Both the position numbers and the translations under genes were made by a program. A stretch of 64,000 nucleotides of DNA, taken from positions 1 through 64,000 of the IMG/VR virus record IMGVR_UViG_3300011271_000002; one strand, given 5' to 3'. This stretch comes from a virus. Numbering within the stretch: position 1 is the stretch's first letter; every line of letters begins with the position of its first letter. The notes beneath the pieces were generated by a model, which did no database searches, was not told the origin of the DNA, and saw only the letters and a program-made list of their open reading frames with translations. Shown one piece after another: positions 24,013 to 32,221 of the stretch.

Positions 24013-24483
24013 TTAGAGCTTCTCCGCGATGTAATCCTTTTCGGTCAGCGTCGCTATCAGCCGAAGTTGTTTCTCGAACCATTGCTGATGATCGCGATGC
24101 CATTTGATGAGATGCTCCCACAAATTACGAGATAGATCGTCCTTGGCGGCGCTGGCGGTGACTACGTTAGTTTCGTAGAGATCGCAGATCTGAACCACCA
24201 TGGCTAGCGAATCGGTGATGATCGCGGTCACTGAGCCCGGTTGGCCTACGGGAGCCGGCTGGTAGGGCGAGCCGGTTCCGTCGCCGCTCAAAAATAAGAG
24301 TTGATTGGTGACGGCCTTCAGCCACGAGTGTGCATCGTCGGCGAAACCCGTGAATTTGTTGCCCAGTTTTTTGAGTCCGTCAAAACGCAATAGCCTGGCG
24401 TTCATTCGGTATTGCAAATTCAAATGCGCTTCGAGCGGCAGCGCGTCCTGGAAATTCTTGATAACGGTTGGATTACCCCTCAT
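24013..24483 (-). CDS. Ferritin-like (bacterioferritin-type) protein
   Basis: 156 aa. The ATG at 24483 overlaps the end of the portal gene. The chain looks like a four-helix ferritin-like fold: H-L-N-L-Q-Y-R-M-N-A-R-L-L-R-F near residue 20, A-H-S-W-L-K-A-V-T-N, L-F-L-S-G-D, D-L-Y-E-T-N-V-V, and H-Q-Q-W-F-E-K-Q-L-R-L-I. The order and the D-Y-I-A-E-K-L end resemble bacterioferritin. The usual Glu/His iron ligands are only partly visible, so iron storage is uncertain. A structural role, as in other phages with ferritin-like genes near the portal, is possible. Confidence 0.6.
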   Translation of the reverse strand: MRGNPTVIKNFQDALPLEAHLNLQYRMNARLLRFDGLKKLGNKFTGFADDAHSWLKAVTNQLLFLSGDGTGSPYQPAPVGQPGSVTAIITDSLAMVVQICDLYETNVVTASAAKDDLSRNLWEHLIKWHRDHQQWFEKQLRLIATLTEKDYIAEKL

Positions 24484-26552
24484 CGGTTGCTCCTTCAATC
24501 ATCTCATCGAACATCTTAGCCTTGTGCGTTGCCGCCTCGCGGAACACGGCAATCCGGATTGCCTGAATTGCCCGGCCCAATTCCCGATCCACGATTTCGT
24601 CTAACTCACTAGCATCCCACTTTCCGGAGCGCTTTGTCATGCCGCCGATGTATTCGCCGATGAAGCGGTCGACAACGGCGCCGTAATCGCCCGTCACGTC
24701 AAATTCCCGAATAGCCTGCATATCGGCGACGCTACGGATCGCTTCCAGAATAGGCCCTAAACATCGTGTCAATGCGCCGGCATCTTTGCGCCTGCTCGCT
24801 AGAAAGCGCTGGCAACCGTCGCGAAATAGACCGGAATAGAGAGTTTTGATGGCATCCGGCGCCGGGGTTGTTTTCTTCTTGGATCCGCCAGCGCCACCCT
24901 CCGGAACGGTCCCGTGCCCGGCGCCGTCCTGGAACGTAGGATCGATCGGTGTCGACGTGAGCGTCATGTTTACCGGCATCCAATATTCTTCTGCGGTTGG
25001 ATCGTCGATCGGATTCAATTTCTCCATGCCGTGAATGTCGTTCGAATTCAAATAGCCCCATTGCTTGCCGCTGGCATACAGCTTCTCCCGCGAGGCCGCG
25101 TCAGGCCGCAACATTTCGGAAAGGTCGAAGTCAAGATAGAAGGGACTCCGCGGCGTCCGGCCGAGCCCGCGGTGAGGGAAAAGTTTCCGTTTGGCTTCGT
25201 TGACGATAGCGGAAAGCCACGGCCCGAAACAGAATTCCTTCAACTCCTGGGCGAGCTGCTCGGTCATCGCGCGACCTTTGTCAGTTTCCCCGACCATGTG
25301 CGGCGGCACATGGAAGAGTGCGCAGATTTCATTGCGACTGAACTTGCGGGTCTCGATGGTCTGCGCCTCCTGTGGGTTGTTTGACATCGGCGTGAATTTG
25401 AACCCCGGTGGCATCACCGCGACTCGATGAGCGTTTTCGCCGCCTTGCGCTTCCATCCAGGATCGCTTCGATTGTTCCTTGTCGGCGGCCAACATGTTCA
25501 TGGGCATTTCGAGGATGCCGCCCGGCTTGGCAAAGTTGGCGAAATACTTGGCGCCGAATTTTTCAGTCGCCAGCGCCAGCCCGATTGTTTGCCGCGCCAG
25601 CCAAACCACGCTCTGCCCGATGCGGCCATCAAAACTGAGGCCAGGCACGTGCAGCATGTCCTCCATGGCAATGAATCTGACTGAATGGGATTTCGCATCC
25701 AGTTCCGATTGGTCCATGTTGTCGATGCCATCGGTGGTCTGATAAACCATCGTGCCCGCCGGCAGGTTCAGTGGGAACGGGCGCCATGGTACCGCCTCGA
25801 GCCTCACTGCGGTCGTTAGCCGTCTCGGTCGGGTCTTGCCGGGATTGCGCGGCCACAACGCCACGATGCCGTTGCCCTCGTCCCGCTGCAGCTCGATGTA
25901 GCCATTGCTCCATGCGAGACAATGACACATGAACGCCTTCCACATCGTGTTGCCCGACATCTCATCGTTTGGCTCGAGCGCCACCAGGTCATAGTAGTCA
26001 TGCTCGTAAGCGATTCGATGCCGCTCGCGGCCGGCGTCGGATTGTGAACGCTCGAACACGTGGCGCGGCAGCGAGGAGATCTTGCCGGCGATGATGTCCA
26101 CACAGGCGAGGAAGGTCGTGGTTTGAAACGCAACGAGTTCGGATACACGCGTCCCGCTATCTGTGCGTCCACCCTGAAAGCAAATTGTTGCGCGCCGCCC
26201 GCATCCGGCGACGCTCTGCATATTCCTATGCAGATCAGACTATATCTTCAATCTTTCGATTGCCGCGCGCTTCGGGGCCGCTGGCCCCTACTCCCTTTCG
26301 GGATAGTCGTTACACCTTCCTCATCACTGAGGCTCGGCTCGGGATTGTCCGTTCTGGAGTTTCCCCGAGTTCACGCGGTTACGACACATTCAAAGTTTAT
26401 GTCGAGTAGCCACTCAGCCGGAATATGAAGTATCGAGTGGCCGCTGCTGTCCCTTCCGGCCTTCAGGACAGGGGCGTCTGTGGATTTTCCAAACTGCTTC
26501 GATCTTCTCTAATCGGAGCAGTCCAGTCGCGCCCAATTACTGCTAGGCTCAT
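24473..26552 (-). CDS. Portal protein (HK97 type), split by a group I intron
   Basis: Exon 1 (26552-26465, 29 codons) encodes M-S-L-A-V-I-G-R-D-W and then S-S-L-E-N-P-Q-T-P-L-S, a recognisable portal N-terminus. Exon 2 (best candidate 26211-24473) carries G-G-R-T-D-S-G-T-R-V-S-E and C-V-D-I-I-A-G-K-I-S-S-L-P onward. Joined at 26465/26211 the frame is kept and gives 608 aa. The portal is the dodecameric channel for DNA packaging. The exact 3-prime junction is uncertain: 26209 as the last intron base also keeps frame, whereas 26214 would shift it. Unspliced mRNA would stop at the TGA spanning the 5-prime splice site. The ATG overlaps the stop of the GIY-YIG gene (TGATG). Confidence 0.88.
26212..26464 (-). 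ncRNA. Group I self-splicing intron in the portal gene
   Basis: Minus-strand RNA of about 253 nt. P1: exon CTGTCCT (26471-26465) pairs with the guide GGGACAG (26453-26447), leaving the expected U.G pair at the splice site. P2: GCCACTC/GAGTGGC. P3: CCGCG (26378-26374) with CGCGG (26267-26263). P4: CTCGGG (26369-26364) with CCCGAG (26343-26338). P7: GACTAT (26308-26303) with ATAGTC (26243-26238). P8: CAATC-GAAA-GATTG (26262-26249). P9: CTGCATA-GGAA-TATGCAG. The conserved sequences GGGGAAACTCC, GACAATCCCGAGCCGAG, GTGTAACGACTATCCC and AAGATATAGTC are the P, Q, R and S elements. The intron has no reading frame inside. The 3-prime end is inferred from frame. Confidence 0.9.
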
Positions 26553-27730
26553 CACGTCCTCCCTTCTGCCGCTTCGTTAACGACATCTTGCCGAGTAGCG
26601 GATTTGCCCGGATCGACTACCGGTAATTTACCGCGCTTTGCCTGCGCATAATGTTTGCCACAAACACCCTTGGCTATCGCCGGCGATTCGCACATCGAAC
26701 AATTCTGACGAGTGACGATCTGCGCAAAATTTGGATCGCCGTATTTTTCCCAGCGCTGATAATGTTTATCGCAGAATCCCCGCGCTTTGTGCCTGGCTCC
26801 GCAAATTGTGCAGAAGTTTTTGGGCTTGGAGTTGGCCGCGCGCCGAGCCAATTCACTACGTCCTTCCGGACCGAGAGCTTCCAATCTACGGCGAGCGCCT
26901 TCGATCATTTTCTGTTTTTGTACTTCGCCCAATGGCTTGCCGAAATGGGGATTGTTAGCGCCTGACATTGCAGCACGGACAGCGGCGCGTTTTAATTCCG
27001 CATCGGGCCCACCCCAACGCGCGCGACTGGCGGCCGCGTGTATAGCCATAAGTTGTTCGCGAGGAGCCGACTCGCGCCATTCTCGCGAGGCCTTTTGCAG
27101 TTTATCCTGATGTCCGACTGGCATCGGCACTCCGTACATGTGATTACCAGTTCCAGACATGCGTGCACTTTGATTTGACCGTTCTTCCGGCGTACGTTTC
27201 CGAATTTTAGCGGATGCACTCATCTTCTGTTTTGTGGGCTCAGAGAACACGCGCCCGCGCAGCGTGTCACCTTTCTTGCGTCGCGCCTCCGGACTGTTCA
27301 AATGGGCCGTGCCTATACGTTTACGAGCCTCGCTTAGCTTTCTGCGATGTTCGATGGTTTTGGGACGACACAATTTCTCGTATGCCTCGCCGACCATCGT
27401 GCCGCCCGTGCCGCCAGTTGTGAGATTATAGCCGATGCCTGAAACGTTGGAACGATAATCAAGTATCCATTGTTTCTCAAGGCTAGACAGTTCTTCCTTG
27501 CTAAAGGCTTGACACAATTCTTGAACTTCGAACGATGCTGCTCCATACTTTCTAAATGCTCGATAGAGTAATGGTTTTTTGTTCGAGCCAGTCGCGGCCG
27601 TTAGCAGATTGGTTTTTATGTATTGGGGCAATGGCTTGACGGTCTGGCCGACATATATCTTCCCGTTCACGACGTTGCGAATCAGATACACGACGCCATA
27701 GGGCGCTTTGCTACTCTGTTGTTCAGCCAT
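26552..27730 (-). CDS. GIY-YIG homing endonuclease, free-standing
   Basis: 392 aa from the ATG at 27730, which has a strong GGGAGGGG ribosome site. GIY-YIG core: V-V-Y-L-I-R-N ... N-G-K-I-Y-V-G-Q-T (residues about 12-27), with F-R-K-Y-G and E-K-Q-W-I-L-D-Y further on. NUMOD3-like DNA-binding repeats follow (G-A-N-N-P-H-F-G-K; G-T-G-N-H-M-Y-G). Two C-terminal zinc fingers have the pattern C-x-x-C-x(n)-G-x-C-x-x-H-Y. The stop overlaps the portal start, and the intron begins 88 bases downstream, so it may mobilise that intron although it is encoded outside it. The same frame extends upstream to 27808 (see that entry). Confidence 0.88.
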   Translation of the reverse strand: MAEQQSSKAPYGVVYLIRNVVNGKIYVGQTVKPLPQYIKTNLLTAATGSNKKPLLYRAFRKYGAASFEVQELCQAFSKEELSSLEKQWILDYRSNVSGIGYNLTTGGTGGTMVGEAYEKLCRPKTIEHRRKLSEARKRIGTAHLNSPEARRKKGDTLRGRVFSEPTKQKMSASAKIRKRTPEERSNQSARMSGTGNHMYGVPMPVGHQDKLQKASREWRESAPREQLMAIHAAASRARWGGPDAELKRAAVRAAMSGANNPHFGKPLGEVQKQKMIEGARRRLEALGPEGRSELARRAANSKPKNFCTICGARHKARGFCDKHYQRWEKYGDPNFAQIVTRQNCSMCESPAIAKGVCGKHYAQAKRGKLPVVDPGKSATRQDVVNEAAEGRT

Positions 27731-27808
27731 GGTGACCCCTCCCAGGATCGTTATGCTGAGAATCAGTGGCAGCGTCGCAAGCGCTGCCCTGGTTCGAAAA
27801 ACTTTCAT
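27731..27808 (-). other. In-frame hydrophobic leader upstream of the GIY-YIG gene
   Basis: The GIY-YIG frame is open upstream to an ATG at 27808 that overlaps the stop of the preceding gene (ATGA). These 26 codons encode a signal-peptide-like stretch (M-K-V-F-R-T-R-A-A-L then L-P-L-I-L-S-I-T-I-L-G-G-V). A nuclease should not need export, so this is more likely the start of an older small exported-protein gene that the endonuclease invaded. Confidence 0.45.
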
Positions 27809-28098
27809 TTCGGGGACTTTCGAATAAACGGGTATGTGGGATTCGGAAGCAATTCACGCCCACCATCCGTCCGTAGCAACACCAAGAAACTAACGTCATC
27901 TCCTTCGTTGGCTCGGATGACCTGCTTGGCGTTGATGGCTCCAAGCGTGGTCGGATATTTGTGCTCCGGGGCCATAGTGGCTATGCTTTCGAGGTTCAGA
28001 TTGCAGAAGTCCTCTCCGGTCATCACCTGCGTGACCTTAAACGGAATCAGAACTGTGTCGCCAGCAGCTAGCGGCCGGCCTTTAGCGTCGTGCGGCAT
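27805..28098 (-). CDS. Hypothetical protein
   Basis: 97 aa, Shine-Dalgarno AAAGGAGAATG. Begins M-P-H-D-A-K-G-R-P-L-A-A-G-D-T-V-L-I-P, a beta-barrel-like (SH3/KOW type) opening common in small phage proteins, with an L-L-R-T-D-G-G-R segment near the end. Function unknown. Four-base overlap with the leader at 27808. Confidence 0.65.
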   Translation of the reverse strand: MPHDAKGRPLAAGDTVLIPFKVTQVMTGEDFCNLNLESIATMAPEHKYPTTLGAINAKQVIRANEGDDVSFLVLLRTDGGRELLPNPTYPFIRKSPK

Positions 28099-28116
28099 AA
28101 CATTCTCCTTTCATGA

Positions 28117-28386
28117 TCAGAAATCATCCCAGCGTTTCATTTTCATCCCCGGCTCGAGCACCAGGAAGTCCAGGCCGTACTTCTCGCGGAGCGGCTGCAA
28201 GGCCTGATCTATCTTTGAAGCCAGTTCCGCCGTCACGGGGAAATCAACTTCGATAACGTAGAGATTCGAGGTCCGAGCCCGCGGTCGCTTCGGCGGATTG
28301 GCGATTGACAAAAGCTGCTGCCGGCCGCGCCGCTGCGCACGAAACGAATCCAGGCGAGTCGCTAGCCAGTTTACGGCTGCGCTCAT
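28117..28386 (-). CDS. Hypothetical protein
   Basis: 89 aa. The ATG at 28386 overlaps the stop of the preceding tiny gene and is preferred over an in-frame start at 28527, which would bury that gene. Basic N-terminal half, then V-I-E-V-D-F-P and L-V-L-E-P-G-M-K. No family recognised; possibly a small phage morphogenesis accessory. Confidence 0.6.
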   Translation of the reverse strand: MSAAVNWLATRLDSFRAQRRGRQQLLSIANPPKRPRARTSNLYVIEVDFPVTAELASKIDQALQPLREKYGLDFLVLEPGMKMKRWDDF

Positions 28387-28514
28387 TTCGGCCCGCCGCA
28401 CGATTTGCAGGCCCCAGCTCCCGAACTGGTGGATCCGCGCCAGCGGCATCGCGGCAGCGGAGGAGGCGCGAAAGGAATCAAGGGTGGCGGCACATACCCC
28501 ATAAGCAAGATCAT
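28383..28514 (-). CDS. 43-residue proline-rich peptide with CxxC
   Basis: Reads M-I-L-L-M-G-Y-V-P-P-P-L-I-P-F-A-P-P-P-L-P, then R-C-R-W and finally C-K-S-C-G-G-P-K. It is joined by ATGA overlaps to the genes at 28864-28511 and 28386-28117, which strongly supports translation. Small Pro-rich peptides with a terminal CxxC occur in phage structural regions. Function unknown. Confidence 0.65.
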   Translation of the reverse strand: MILLMGYVPPPLIPFAPPPLPRCRWRGSTSSGAGACKSCGGPK

Positions 28515-28864
28515 CCGCTGATTCCATTTCTCAGGTGCCGTGCTTTTATCTGAACCGCGAACCATTCGGCCATATTGGTGGTTTCCTGCCCAGATAGCTC
28601 GCGCTGATTAAGGATCATCACACGGCTAGGTGCGAGCGGTCCACCAAAGTGCAAAATTTCGATCAGAACATCGTCGCCATCCGCGATCATCGCACGTTGC
28701 TCTTGCGTCAATTCAACGCGATAAATTGCGCTGTTGCCGTTTTCGCCAGAAAGCGTTCGAAGCGGGACGTATTCCGGTTGTTCCAACGCGTAAATCTTCT
28801 CGTGATCTTCCAGGCCATTCACAACCGGACCAATCGCTGGAGTCAAATAGTCAAATCGATTCAT
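28511..28864 (-). CDS. Hypothetical protein
   Basis: 117 aa, ATGA overlaps on both sides. Y-R-V-E-L-T-Q-E-Q-R-A-M-I-A-D-G-D-D-V-L-I-E-I near the centre looks like a beta-alpha-beta unit. Not recognised. Confidence 0.6.
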   Translation of the reverse strand: MNRFDYLTPAIGPVVNGLEDHEKIYALEQPEYVPLRTLSGENGNSAIYRVELTQEQRAMIADGDDVLIEILHFGGPLAPSRVMILNQRELSGQETTNMAEWFAVQIKARHLRNGISG

Positions 28865-29223
28865 CGGCGTCCTACAGGCGAGTCGTCCATCGATTGTAGA
28901 GTCACGCCGCCATCAGCCGTGGATTGATTCCGAATCAGTTTTACGCCAGGAGACAGAGCAACCAGCTTTACTCCAAGGGAGCGTGCAATTTCGGACCAGC
29001 GACTCTGTTGATCGGCAGACAGATACCCCAACCCCTCAATCGCGTAGCTTGCGCCGCGCTCTAATCTGATGGCTCTGTTTGCCTGCTCTCCAATTTCCGT
29101 GAACTCGCTTTCGAAATGCGTCATGTCGCTGCCGCATCGCGACCAATCCTCGCCGGACCAGTGAGCTATTTCGAACTCGATATCGTCTTCGTGTTTCACC
29201 CAATAGTAACCGGGGGCTCTCAC
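28861..29223 (-). CDS. Hypothetical protein with aromatic N-terminal motif
   Basis: 120 aa, GTG start overlapping the upstream stop (GTGA). The opening P-G-Y-Y-W-V-K-H ... E-I-A-H-W-S-G-E-D-W resembles small phage proteins that begin G-W-Y-W-V-R and carry a W-x-G-x-W motif. The later part is helical and ends near V-A-L-S-P-G-V-K-L-I. Function unknown. Confidence 0.6.
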   Translation of the reverse strand: MRAPGYYWVKHEDDIEFEIAHWSGEDWSRCGSDMTHFESEFTEIGEQANRAIRLERGASYAIEGLGYLSADQQSRWSEIARSLGVKLVALSPGVKLIRNQSTADGGVTLQSMDDSPVGRR

Positions 29224-29726
29224 AGGATCTTCACTCCATCCTTGTTCCAGATTTCAATGCGCCCGCTGAGTTCCTTGTAGAGAATGCCGCGGTCATCGAC
29301 GAACACGTTTGCTGGAGGGCCATCTGGAAACAGTTCGTAAATCTGAGCGCCGTAATTGAATGCGTTTTCCTGTCGAGGGTAGGTGCAGGGCTGATAACTC
29401 GCCTCGCGGGGCCCCACATAACGAACGCGACCGTCGCCGAGCACATCGTAAGTTCTTGCCGTTTGCGCGGTCAGGTTGGCGTAGAAAATCTCTTTGTCGG
29501 CTATTCCGTTTACGCAAATGCGAGCGCTTCCTAGAAGCGCCGCCAACCTGGGGCCATTGGGCCCTCGCGCGTCAAGGATGAGTTCTGTCGGAAGGCCTGG
29601 GCGACTTAAAATCCCGCCTGGCCTCGGCGTGCTCCCAAAATATTTGTGCCCAGCGGTTTCTTTTCCGAATCCGAACGCCGTAGCCACAGACGCTAGGGCG
29701 CTGAACAGTGCTCGCCGTGAAATCAT
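29220..29726 (-). CDS. Exported protein with Tat-type signal peptide
   Basis: 168 aa. The ATG at 29726 shares a base with the preceding stop (TGATG). Begins M-I-S-R-R-A-L-F-S-A-L-A-S-V-A-T-A-F-G-F-G: twin Arg followed by a moderately hydrophobic stretch, as in Tat signal peptides. The mature part has mixed beta structure (Y-E-L-F-P-D-G-P-P-A-N-V-F-V-D-D-R-G). One of at least three such proteins in the window. Family unknown. Confidence 0.6.
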   Translation of the reverse strand: MISRRALFSALASVATAFGFGKETAGHKYFGSTPRPGGILSRPGLPTELILDARGPNGPRLAALLGSARICVNGIADKEIFYANLTAQTARTYDVLGDGRVRYVGPREASYQPCTYPRQENAFNYGAQIYELFPDGPPANVFVDDRGILYKELSGRIEIWNKDGVKIL

Positions 29727-29956
29727 CACGGTCTCTCCATTAGAGCGCAACCGGTGATGGCCTTGCGAATGGTTACGGCTAGATTCGGCGATAGGTCAAT
29801 TGGCTGGTCCACGAGGTACTGCGCTCTTCGGATCGCCTCACGTTTGCTTATAGCCGGTATCTGGACGTGCATGGTTAAGCCTTCATCAACGGGAGACGGA
29901 TTCAGGACTACGATATCCACAGTGTAGATTTTAGGCTGTTGCGTGGATGACTTCAC
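29726..29956 (-). CDS. Small hypothetical protein
   Basis: 76 aa from a GTG at 29956 that overlaps the terminase stop (GTGA). Begins with K-S-S-T-Q-Q-P-K-I-Y-T-V-D-I-V-V and has an A-I-S-K-R-E-A-I-R-R-A-Q segment. Not recognised. Confidence 0.55.
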   Translation of the reverse strand: MKSSTQQPKIYTVDIVVLNPSPVDEGLTMHVQIPAISKREAIRRAQYLVDQPIDLSPNLAVTIRKAITGCALMERP

Positions 29957-31665
29957 CAAACCTCCACCAGCCCAGGCTTGGGCGTGATCGCCAGGATCGC
30001 GCGGCTCAACGCCGTCACGGTCGCCTGCATACCGTCAATCCGCTTAATGCTTTTCAGCCGTTCCGGCTTCGTAGGTTGCACGTTATCCTTTTGATCGTAC
30101 TGCAATTGGAGGCAGGACGCCATCCAGTTGAGCACCGGGTTGTTGCCGTGGCGGAAGCCGCCCTCCAGATAATGGGTGATTAAAAACTTCGTGGCCTCGC
30201 TGAGTCCAAGGAAGGTTTGTGCTATTTCGGGCGCCACGAACCCTTCATCGGCGAGGTTCAGCGCCTCGCTTCTGAAGTTGCAGCGATCATACGGTATCTC
30301 GATCAGATAGAAGACGCGGCGGCCCCAACGCAGCCTTTCCATGACGGCGCGTTGATCGATCACGCTGCCGGGTGTCGCCTCAATGAAGCCGCGCTCGACC
30401 CAATCCTTTATCGGCACCCGACACTTGTCGGTGAGCTCCTGAATCTTCTTTGCGGGGATCCAGAAGAAAGGGAGTAAGGTCCATTGATCGCAGCTACTAC
30501 CCACGCCGCCTTCTTCCTGAAACGGTGGGAACACGAATGTAACCGCGGTGAAATCGATGGACCAGGAAGCGTCGACGCCAGCCCAGCACCGTTTTTCCAC
30601 GAGATTCCATTTCTTGAAAACCAATTCGGCATCGTAGATCGGCCAGGTGCGTAAATCGATTTCCTTGCCACCGCAGGCAATCCATTTCGGCATCTCGATG
30701 ATCGGCTCTTCCTCCTGGGTTACCGGCGCGTTTAGATTCAATCGAAGATATGTTGACTTTTGGCTTGAGTCCGCCAGCGCCTTATTCATCTCAGAAACGA
30801 TCTTCTCATCTTTGAGAAAGCCCCCTCGTTCTTCGTGACTCGGATTTCCAGCGACGCGCGCCTCACGCGATTTCCAATACTCTGGATCTTCCGCGAGCTT
30901 TTTCAGATCCGGTTCGTAGATATCAACGTAAAATTTCGGATCCACAATTCCGCCGGATAATACTCGCTTCGCACGAGAGTACTCGGTGAACCATAAAATG
31001 GATTCGTATTCGGCACCGGCGGTAGTGATCGCGATATCCATGGGCTCCTTGATGGTGATCTGACCCTTGGTGGTGACATCGTAAAGCGTTTGAGCCCGGG
31101 CGCCCTTCCATCTGTGAATTTCGTCGCGCAGTAGCAAGCCTGGCTCGATACCATCCTGGACGTCGCCATCGCAGGAAAGCACCGCGTAGAATCCGTGCCC
31201 ATCGCGTCGCAGAATTTTCTTGGTTCCTTCCAATACCCTGAGACGTGTTCGAAGATCCGGGTTTACTTTGATGAAGCGGCCCGCAGCCTCGAAAATCAGA
31301 CCGGCTTGGTCCTTGGCGGCGCCGCAGCCGTATGCTTTCAACTGTTTGCCGTAGTCGTCATTCTCCATGATCAGGTAATAAATCGGCAGTCCGGCTATAA
31401 AAAGAGTCTTCCCATTTTTTTTCCCGGTAGATATGAATCCATGTTCGTATTGGCGTTGACCGGTTTCAATATCGATAGTGCCGTAGAGATTTCGTAGTGC
31501 CTTGCGCTGCCAGTCGAGGAGTCTGTAATTCAGCGGCGGGAGAAGGATTTCGGTGAAAAACCGCTCTATCTCGCAGGCGCGGCATTGCGGCCGGCCGTTC
31601 GAGCGAATCTTGCACCAGGTCGCACTCTCGCACCAGAAGCAAATTTCTGGCTTGTATTCAGCCAC
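29953..31665 (-). CDS. terL: Terminase large subunit
   Basis: 570 aa, GTG start. An N-terminal Cys cluster (C-F-W-C, C-R-A-C) is followed by the packaging ATPase: H-G-F-I-S-T-G-K-K-N-G-K-T (Walker A-like), L-L-L-R-D-E-I-H-R-W (Walker B with the catalytic acidic residue) and D-I-A-I-T-T-A-G-A-E-Y. The C-terminal half is the nuclease: A-G-V-D-A-S-W-S-I-D (first metal Asp) and a later N-P-V-L-N-W-M region. It pumps and cuts DNA with the portal and the small subunit just upstream. Length and motifs are normal for the family. Confidence 0.92.
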   Translation of the reverse strand: MAEYKPEICFWCESATWCKIRSNGRPQCRACEIERFFTEILLPPLNYRLLDWQRKALRNLYGTIDIETGQRQYEHGFISTGKKNGKTLFIAGLPIYYLIMENDDYGKQLKAYGCGAAKDQAGLIFEAAGRFIKVNPDLRTRLRVLEGTKKILRRDGHGFYAVLSCDGDVQDGIEPGLLLRDEIHRWKGARAQTLYDVTTKGQITIKEPMDIAITTAGAEYESILWFTEYSRAKRVLSGGIVDPKFYVDIYEPDLKKLAEDPEYWKSREARVAGNPSHEERGGFLKDEKIVSEMNKALADSSQKSTYLRLNLNAPVTQEEEPIIEMPKWIACGGKEIDLRTWPIYDAELVFKKWNLVEKRCWAGVDASWSIDFTAVTFVFPPFQEEGGVGSSCDQWTLLPFFWIPAKKIQELTDKCRVPIKDWVERGFIEATPGSVIDQRAVMERLRWGRRVFYLIEIPYDRCNFRSEALNLADEGFVAPEIAQTFLGLSEATKFLITHYLEGGFRHGNNPVLNWMASCLQLQYDQKDNVQPTKPERLKSIKRIDGMQATVTALSRAILAITPKPGLVEVW

Positions 31666-31668
31666 TGC

Positions 31669-32187
31669 TTAGCCACACAATTTCCGCTCGATGGAATCCA
31701 GCGCTATGGGACCGATGCCAGCATCGCCGGCTTTGATGCGAGTGCGCGCGGAAGGGGTGAGCCCGAATTCGCGGCGCTCGACCAGTAGCCTGGCGGCGAG
31801 ATCGTTAAGCCCGGTCATCGCCCGCCGGCCGTTCATGGTGCCGATAAACGTCAGGAATGGTCCGCCATGCAAGACCTTGCCCTCTGTCTTCGCTTGCTTT
31901 TCCAGGGCCGCCATGATCGACCAGATGCCCACGTACGCTTCGTTCAGCAACGCCTGATCCTCGGCCAGCATCGCCAGGGCGTGCTGATCGCTGATGCAGA
32001 ACACGCCCGACGCGGCGATCTGCTCTACCAACTCATCCCAAATTGCGGATCCGCGCGGGCTCAGATTTTCGGGCTTGTCTGGAATACCGGGGACGTAGGG
32101 CGCCTCTTCAGGAATCGGCCGGCGCGACAGATTTCCTTCGAGTCTTCGAATGCCCGCAGGCTTTGGCTGAGCGCCGCGTAACCCCAT
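31669..32187 (-). CDS. terS: Terminase small subunit, P27 family
   Basis: 172 aa. M-G-L-R-G-A-Q-P-K-P and G-N-L-S-R-R-P-I-P-E are the usual P27 opening. L-S-P-R-G-S-A-I-W-D-E-L and a C-terminal helical L-A-A-R-L-L-V-E-R-R-E-F-G-L-T-P-S-A-R-T follow. It binds phage DNA to start packaging. The ATG lies only 6 bases after a -10 box with no Shine-Dalgarno, suggesting a leaderless message. Confidence 0.9.
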   Translation of the reverse strand: MGLRGAQPKPAGIRRLEGNLSRRPIPEEAPYVPGIPDKPENLSPRGSAIWDELVEQIAASGVFCISDQHALAMLAEDQALLNEAYVGIWSIMAALEKQAKTEGKVLHGGPFLTFIGTMNGRRAMTGLNDLAARLLVERREFGLTPSARTRIKAGDAGIGPIALDSIERKLCG

Positions 32188-32193
32188 GGATCT

Positions 32194-32221
32194 ATTATGG
32201 CTTTATTTTGATCAAGGTCAA
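32194..32221 (-). promoter_or_regulatory. Promoter of the terminase operon, probably leaderless
   Basis: Minus strand: TTGACC (32221-32216), 16-base spacer, CATAAT (32199-32194), then 6 bases to the ATG of terS at 32187. Each box matches five of six consensus bases. It would drive terS, terL and possibly the small genes down to the portal. Confidence 0.55.
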
